A stretch of 18,800 bases of DNA. It comes from CAZAQS01 sp964486825 (GTDB lineage: Bacteria; Chloroflexota; Anaerolineae; Anaerolineales; UBA4823). The DNA is taken from NCBI GenBank assembly GCA_964486825.1, contig CAZAQS010000077.1:1-18800 (forward strand), given 5' to 3'. The notes beneath the pieces are model-generated. The model searched no databases. It was not told the origin of the DNA and worked only from the letters and a program-made list of their open reading frames with translations. How positions within the stretch are numbered: the stretch's first letter is position 1; each line of letters begins with the position of its first letter. Below, in pieces: positions 14,233 to 18,800 of the stretch. The position numbers were made by a program, and so were the translations under genes.

Positions 14233-15552
14233 ATGGATGTGCCATCCAGTCGCCAAATCCTATCCTTGGCGTTTCCTATGGCCGGCGAACATTTCCTGGT
14301 CTTTGGGCTGCTTATTTTCGATAATTATCTGGTTGGCCATTTAGGTCTACTCGAATTATCAGCCCAGGCTGTTGTGACCCACTGGGTCCTCTTTACCTCA
14401 GTTCTATATAGCATTACGGGTACTGCTGGATCGATCTTGGTCGCCCAGGCTGTGGGTCGAGGCCGCCTCAACTCGGCAAATAAAATAATCGTCAGCGCTT
14501 TACTTTTGGCGTTCACGTCAGGAGCCCTTGCAACGGTTGTCGTCTTTCTATTCACTTCATTCCTGTTCGAATTAATGGCCGTTGAAATGGCTGTAACAGA
14601 AATAGGGGTACCGTATTTTCGTATGTTGTCCATCTCCTTCCCTTTTAACTTCTTATTGCTGACGGCTGCCGGCTGTCTTCGAGGTTCAGGCGACGCCCGC
14701 ACGCCGGTTATGATTATTGGCGTTTCTAATTTATTCCATATCCTTTTGGCCTTCCTATTGGTTTTCGGCATTGGTAATTATCCAGGTGTGGGTCTGGTAG
14801 GAATCGGATGGGCTACCGTGATCAGCCGGAGTTTAGGCGCGTTATCCATTTTATTACTCTTAATTAAAGGAATTAACCATCTTCAATTAGGTTGGTTTGG
14901 GCTGGATCTAAACGAATTTCGTGGGATCATATTTCTCGGTGGAGCAGTGGGAGGCGAACAATTGGCCCTAAGGGTCGGTCAAATCGTGAACCTTAGGCTT
15001 GTGGCGGAACTCGGTACGCTTGCGCTTGCGACATATGTGATTGTTTTGAACACGCTGTCCTTGATTCTCCTCATTGGAATGGGTTTTATGAATACAGCGA
15101 TGACGTTGGTTGGCCAACAAATCGGCTCAGGAAAAGTAAACACAGTTTATTCTACGGGTTGGCGAACGCTATTCCATGCCTGGATAGTGATGGGTTCTGT
15201 CGTAGTTGTTTTCTATCTTTTCCCGGGTGTGGCGGATTTGTTTACGAATGACGCCGATGTTTTAGCTTTGGTTCCCCTCAGCCTCGGCATTTTGCTATTG
15301 GGAGTCCCTTTTGAAGCCGTGAATCAGGTCCTCACGGGTGGTATCAGAGGCGCTGGGGATACCCGGTTTCCCATGATCATCACGATTATCGGTCATTGGC
15401 TTATTCGCTTACCCTTGATACTGGTTTTTATCGGTCCACTGAAAGTTGGGCTCAACGGAATATGGTTGGCTATGGTCATCGAGATGTTCTCCCGCTCGAT
15501 CCTGTACGTATTCCGTTTTCGAAAGGCCTTTGGCGCAAGTTCGTATAGATAG
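14233..15552 (+). CDS. MATE-family multidrug/metabolite efflux transporter
   Basis: Inner-membrane cation-coupled exporter of the MATE (NorM/DinF-like) family, about 439 residues, with a dozen hydrophobic segments in two homologous halves. Typical repeats are GCLRGSGDARTPVMI in the first half and 'GGIRGAGDTRFPMIITI' in the second, the paired loops that mark the two MatE domains. The frame is open well upstream into the aminotransferase gene, but the family N-terminus (RQILSLAFPMAG) starts right after the ATG at 14233, so I take that start; it lacks a clear ribosome site and probably depends on coupling, being 14 bp past the aminotransferase stop. In the operon it may expel the substrate, a toxic intermediate or an end product (inference). 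Family assignment is secure. Confidence 0.92.
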   Translation: MDVPSSRQILSLAFPMAGEHFLVFGLLIFDNYLVGHLGLLELSAQAVVTHWVLFTSVLYSITGTAGSILVAQAVGRGRLNSANKIIVSALLLAFTSGALATVVVFLFTSFLFELMAVEMAVTEIGVPYFRMLSISFPFNFLLLTAAGCLRGSGDARTPVMIIGVSNLFHILLAFLLVFGIGNYPGVGLVGIGWATVISRSLGALSILLLLIKGINHLQLGWFGLDLNEFRGIIFLGGAVGGEQLALRVGQIVNLRLVAELGTLALATYVIVLNTLSLILLIGMGFMNTAMTLVGQQIGSGKVNTVYSTGWRTLFHAWIVMGSVVVVFYLFPGVADLFTNDADVLALVPLSLGILLLGVPFEAVNQVLTGGIRGAGDTRFPMIITIIGHWLIRLPLILVFIGPLKVGLNGIWLAMVIEMFSRSILYVFRFRKAFGASSYR

Positions 15553-15563
15553 GAGTATGGGTG

Positions 15564-16583
15564 ATGGCTGGTGGAAAAGATGCACGAAAAATAACATTGA
15601 TCTTTGAGGCAGGTGGAAATGCTGATATTGCCGCAAGGATGGTTGACCTGTTGAAATTCGAGAATTTGAGCGCGACGATATTCCTGGAGGGGCAGTGGAC
15701 AGCCAGTAATTCCCAATTAGTTAAAGAAATGGTTGCAAGTGGACATGAACTTGGAAACCATAGCTATTCTCATCCTAATTTCACTTACTTGGCCGATGAG
15801 CAAATCAGGCAGGAGTTAGATGCAACAGATGAATTAGTTAGACAACTGACAGGTACACCTGCTCACCCCTGGCTTAGGCTCCCCTATGGCGCTATCGATA
15901 TGCGAGTACGAAAACTGGTTTCTGGGATGGGCTATCGCATTATTCAAAGGAATGCTGTAGACGGTGGCCATTGGCCCGGGAAGACAAACCCGGGCAGAAT
16001 TTTTTCTCGGGCTATCGAGAATGCTCATCCTGGCGCTGTGATCGCCTTTCATCTGAGCAGTCCTATGACCCTTGGTGTTTTACCAAAAATCGTCCGAAAG
16101 TTACGAGACGAGGGGTATACCTTCTGCTGCCTTTCGGATTTGGACGAGGTCTATGAGCGAGAAGAGAAGCATCCTGACTTCGATCACCCAAATGACGAGT
16201 CTGGATTTTTGGAGGTGAAAAGACGAAACACCAGAGCCTGGTCGCTAAATTTGCGTGAATTTGCAACCAATAAGCATATCTTCCCTGGCAGGGAAGTAGA
16301 GCTCCTGACCAATCACCATGGGTCTACTGACCTCATAATCGGTGAACCAGAAGAGGTTTGGGAAAACGCCAATCCCTATGATTGTTACTTGTATGTCATT
16401 GCGGGCTCGGTATTTTGCAGGCTACGTGAGGAGGGCAATGAGGAAGATTCGATTCACGCTTATATTTGCACGAATGACCTGTTGTTATGGCCCGAAGGAT
16501 ACGAGTTGTACATGGGAGAAGGGCCTGAAGGGAAGAAGCGCTATGTCATTCTAAAGATAAAAAATGCATCACTTCCAGATTGA
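15564..16583 (+). CDS. Polysaccharide-deacetylase-fold protein with altered active site and C-terminal cupin-like region
   Basis: NodB-type (carbohydrate esterase 4) fold at about residues 8-195, then a linker and a C-terminal region (about 235-333) whose CYLYVIAGSVFCRL (274-287) and LLLWPEGYELYMGEG (306-320) segments resemble a cupin barrel. Motif 1 is changed: canonical TFDDG reads IFEAG (13-17), so the base Asp becomes Glu and the metal-binding Asp becomes Ala. Motif 2, NHSYSH with H66 and H70, and motif 3, RLPYG (105-109), are intact; later motifs appear as DGGHW (133-137) and FH (162-163). There is no signal peptide, so it is cytosolic and unlikely to act on cell-wall polymers. AGGAG (15551-15555) is 8 nt before ATG 15564, preferred over GTG 15561. 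It follows the MATE gene by 11 bp. A small-molecule amidase or deformylase role, or a non-catalytic one, is possible. Confidence 0.82.
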   Translation: MAGGKDARKITLIFEAGGNADIAARMVDLLKFENLSATIFLEGQWTASNSQLVKEMVASGHELGNHSYSHPNFTYLADEQIRQELDATDELVRQLTGTPAHPWLRLPYGAIDMRVRKLVSGMGYRIIQRNAVDGGHWPGKTNPGRIFSRAIENAHPGAVIAFHLSSPMTLGVLPKIVRKLRDEGYTFCCLSDLDEVYEREEKHPDFDHPNDESGFLEVKRRNTRAWSLNLREFATNKHIFPGREVELLTNHHGSTDLIIGEPEEVWENANPYDCYLYVIAGSVFCRLREEGNEEDSIHAYICTNDLLLWPEGYELYMGEGPEGKKRYVILKIKNASLPD

Positions 16584-16631
16584 TTATTTACATTAGTTAT
16601 GGAATAGGGTTCGTTTTTCAGGAGGAACAAA

Positions 16632-17729
16632 ATGAGTGCATTTGAGGATCGCTGTGTAAAGGGCCAGCAATCAATGGCAAAAAATGGGATCGATTGGTTG
16701 TTTGTGCCCCATTCGACCGATTTGAAATATTTGATCGGCCATGCCCATCGCCAGAGCGAGAGGTTGACGTTGCTTCTTCTTCCGAAAGAAGGCCGTCCGA
16801 AAATGGTCTTGCCATCCTTTGAAATACCCCAGATGGAAAAGCACGCAAGTTCTTTCGATTTAATAGGTTGGGAGGAAACTGAAAATCCTATACAGAAAAT
16901 ATCGCAGGTCGTTGGGAATAGCGGAGCTGGAAAGACGATTGCGATCAGCAATGAGTTACACTCTGTTTTCCTGTTGCGCATCCAAAATGTCCTTAAAGAT
17001 GCCAACTATATACCTGGGGACAGTACGGTTGGGGTCTGGCGAATGCTCAAGGATGCCTCGGAAATTGAGGCCTTGTCAAAGGCTGCCGAAATGACCGATC
17101 GAACACTGGCCCATTTATTGGATCAAGATTTGGTAGATATGACTGAGCTTGATGTAATACGATTTTTACACCAACAGCTATTGGCAAACGGCTTCGAGAT
17201 GGTTGGTACCGGTATCGTCGGTGCTGGTCCCAATGGCGCTTCGCCGCATCATAAGACAAGCGATAAAAAGTTATCCAGGGGCGATGCTGTCGTCGTAGAT
17301 TTTGGAGGGGGAATGGCAGGCTACCGTTCTGATATGACGCGTACCTTCCATATCGGTGAACCACCGGAAGAGTTTTTAAGGGTATATAACATCGTTCGGG
17401 CTGCCCAGGAAAAAGCCTTGGACGCCATTCGCCCTGGGATGACAGCCGAAAGTATCGATCGGATTTGCCGGGGCTATATCAGCGAAAAAGGCTACGGACC
17501 TTACTTCCTGCACCGCACCGGACATGGGATCGGTTTGGACGGGCATGAGTACCCGTATATTGTTGAGGGAAATAAGACAATTATTGAAGAAGGGATGACT
17601 TTTAGTGTTGAACCCGGGATTTACCTGAAAGGTCGCTTCGGAGTACGTATCGAAGATATTGTGGTAGTCAGCGCCAATGGCGCTTTGCCTCTTAATAAGT
17701 TTACGCATGAGTTACAGATAATCTACTAA
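16632..17729 (+). CDS. M24 creatinase/Xaa-Pro aminopeptidase-fold metallohydrolase (intact paralogue)
   Basis: 365-residue pita-bread hydrolase. Creatinase N-terminal domain about 1-140; catalytic domain about 145-365 with all five metal ligands: D223 (VDFGGG), D234 (YRSDMTRT), H298 (RTGHGIG), E327 (SVEPGIY) and E341 (RIEDIV). The 'GPNGASPHH' stretch (199-207) supplies the usual substrate-side histidine. AGGAGG lies 7 to 8 nt upstream of the ATG at 16632. The 48-bp gap after the deacetylase-like gene holds no operator or strong promoter, so it is probably the last gene of the NicX-like C operon. It is the close paralogue of the interrupted M24 gene at 8458-9619, which also travels with a NicX-like gene. 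Prolidase or aminopeptidase P activity is the default annotation, but a C-N hydrolase acting on a pathway intermediate, as in creatinase, fits the context better (inference). Confidence 0.9.
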   Translation: MSAFEDRCVKGQQSMAKNGIDWLFVPHSTDLKYLIGHAHRQSERLTLLLLPKEGRPKMVLPSFEIPQMEKHASSFDLIGWEETENPIQKISQVVGNSGAGKTIAISNELHSVFLLRIQNVLKDANYIPGDSTVGVWRMLKDASEIEALSKAAEMTDRTLAHLLDQDLVDMTELDVIRFLHQQLLANGFEMVGTGIVGAGPNGASPHHKTSDKKLSRGDAVVVDFGGGMAGYRSDMTRTFHIGEPPEEFLRVYNIVRAAQEKALDAIRPGMTAESIDRICRGYISEKGYGPYFLHRTGHGIGLDGHEYPYIVEGNKTIIEEGMTFSVEPGIYLKGRFGVRIEDIVVVSANGALPLNKFTHELQIIY

Positions 17730-17745
17730 ATTGTTGCCCTTCCTA

Positions 17746-17761
17746 AGGCTATAGCTAGCCT
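17746..17761. terminator. Small hairpin between convergent genes, possible weak bidirectional terminator
   Basis: AGGCTA-TAGC-TAGCCT: 6-bp arms with a 4-nt loop in the short convergent space between the M24 stop and the LLM stop. It lacks a U-run on either strand, so intrinsic termination would be poor. Confidence 0.25.
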
Positions 17762-18767
17762 ATTTGAAAGCAGGCATCACATGCTCTGCAAACTTGCGCA
17801 GCATTTGTTCTGTTTCTGTTATGGTTGGAGCATTTACCAATATTCCAAAATGCTTGATTCCAAGGCCGGTGGCAGTATTCAGCTGTTCTGCCACTTCGTC
17901 CGGTGAGCCAATGACCGCCAGTTGGTGTACAAGCTCATCTGGAACCAAACTCGCTGCCGCCCCACTTCCCCCTTCAGCATAGCGTGCTTTCAGCGTGTCC
18001 ATGAAATCCTTCTTCAAATTCAAGGCTTCGAATACTTCCGCTGGAGCGCCTGCCAGGATATGTGCTGCAGAAGGCCTGTAATACTGGGTCCAGGCTGGTT
18101 TATCTTCGGTTACGTAACAGGTGATCCAACTCATCAACTCGACCTCATCAGGCTTTCGCCCAGCCCGCAGAGCGCCAACCTTTGCCTGTTGGATTGCAAA
18201 TTCTAACCCTGCTTTCGATATCAGCGCGCCAATTACCACCACATCTGCCAGCTCGCCAGCCAGTTGTAGGATTTGCGGTCCCCGGGCAGCCAGGTATATG
18301 GGAATATTTGGATGAGCAGGCATTTCCAATTGGATCCCATCTGCAACGAGCGTCTCCGAGCGGTAATTTACAGTTTCCCCTTGTAAGAGCTGCCTGCTTA
18401 CCAGGATTGCTTCCCGGCAGCGTTGCGTGGATTGCTTCTGCTCGTAGCCCATAGGCGCGATCAATTCTTTACGATTACCGGCCCCATAGCCTAAAACAAT
18501 ACGACCCGGAGCGATATCATCCAGGGTAGCCGCGGCGCGAGCTACCTGAACCGGGTGGCGGGTAAAGGGGTTAACGACCCCGATGACCAGGTCAATGGTT
18601 TCTGTGGCGGCGGCGCTCATGGCGATAGAGAGAAAGGGATCGGGGAAAAAGGTCTGGTCTGGAACCCAGGCTGCATCAAATCCCAATCCTTCACCGAGCC
18701 TTACCAATTCTACAAAGTTCTGGATGGGCGCTTTTGGTTTGGCGCCGAATGAAAATTTAATACCCAT
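17760..18767 (-). CDS. LLM-class (luciferase-like) flavin/F420-dependent oxidoreductase, second paralogue
   Basis: 335-residue luciferase-like barrel closely related to the protein at 6373-7374: shared AWVPDQTF (33-40), NP(Y/F)TRHP (66-72), 'APGRIVLGYGAGNRKEL' (86-102), IPIYLAARG, the AHI(V/L)(A/G)GAP segment and the final (L/M)P(E/A)FK. It belongs to the Mer/F420-type branch; FMN or F420 dependence is not decided by sequence. It is read leftward, convergent with the M24 gene, with its TAG at 17760-17762. Only 33 bp lie upstream before the window ends; they hold a weak AAAGAG ribosome site and no operator copy, so control is unknown. Two such enzymes in one cluster suggest two related oxidative or reductive steps, or two substrates. 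Confidence 0.88.
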   Translation of the reverse strand: MGIKFSFGAKPKAPIQNFVELVRLGEGLGFDAAWVPDQTFFPDPFLSIAMSAAATETIDLVIGVVNPFTRHPVQVARAAATLDDIAPGRIVLGYGAGNRKELIAPMGYEQKQSTQRCREAILVSRQLLQGETVNYRSETLVADGIQLEMPAHPNIPIYLAARGPQILQLAGELADVVVIGALISKAGLEFAIQQAKVGALRAGRKPDEVELMSWITCYVTEDKPAWTQYYRPSAAHILAGAPAEVFEALNLKKDFMDTLKARYAEGGSGAAASLVPDELVHQLAVIGSPDEVAEQLNTATGLGIKHFGILVNAPTITETEQMLRKFAEHVMPAFK

Positions 18768-18800
18768 ATATATTTATCTCTTTGAACGAAGACGGGGGTC

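Overview
The window looks like part of a bacterial chromosome at about half GC, probably from an Anaerolineae-like member of the Chloroflexota. That assignment is an inference. It rests on gene content (paired LLM oxidoreductases, Dpp-type ATPases, creatinase-fold and M29-fold hydrolase paralogues) and on the fragment at the left edge, which ends in a 'VFMPVLLK'-like tail of the kind common on secreted proteins of that phylum. Almost the whole window is one catabolic-looking accessory cluster. No rRNA, tRNA, CRISPR array or insertion sequence was seen. A 10-N scaffold gap lies at 9092-9101.

Layout. (1) 2-292: C-terminal end of a secreted-type protein, visibly GC-richer than the rest. (2) 4965-477, leftward operon: opine-dehydrogenase-family enzyme, M24 creatinase/Xaa-Pro-type hydrolase, then the two ATPases of an oligopeptide/Dpp-type ABC importer. 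No permease or binding-protein gene is present. (3) 5213-7374, divergent rightward operon: enolase-superfamily (MLE-like) enzyme and an LLM-class oxidoreductase, followed by a frameshifted relic of a RidA-type imine deaminase (about 7403-7574). (4) 10691-7588, leftward: a NicX-like protein, an M24 hydrolase interrupted by the scaffold gap, and a FadR-type (FCD) GntR regulator. (5) 11858-10827: a second NicX-like gene, leftward. (6) 12012-17729, rightward operon: a third NicX-like protein, a class V aminotransferase, a MATE exporter, a degenerate polysaccharide-deacetylase-fold protein with a C-terminal cupin-like region, and an intact M24 hydrolase. (7) 18767-17760: a second LLM oxidoreductase, leftward and convergent.

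What ties the region together is a 13-bp inverted repeat, CTGGTCTAACCAG, found at 5020-5032, 5134-5146, 10732-10744 and (reverse orientation, one end base different) 11953-11965. Each copy sits at or just downstream of the predicted transcription start of one or two of the five cluster promoters. The TGGT-N3-ACCA form is typical of FadR/LldR-type GntR operators, so the GntR protein at 7588-8316 is the natural candidate repressor of the whole set.

Working model (inference): a nitrogenous compound, perhaps a cyclic or N-substituted amino acid or a short peptide, is imported by a Dpp-type transporter. It would then be processed by M24 C-N hydrolases, LLM flavin or F420 oxidoreductases, an enolase-superfamily enzyme, an opine-type dehydrogenase and an aminotransferase. 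The three NicX-like proteins keep the His...His-x-Asp iron site of 2,5-dihydroxypyridine dioxygenase but appear to lack metal-binding glutamates of M29 aminopeptidases. The later NicD/NicE/NicF enzymes of nicotinate breakdown are absent, so the substrate is probably not nicotinate. The combination of three NicX-like, three M24 and two LLM genes under one shared operator is the strongest candidate for an undescribed pathway.
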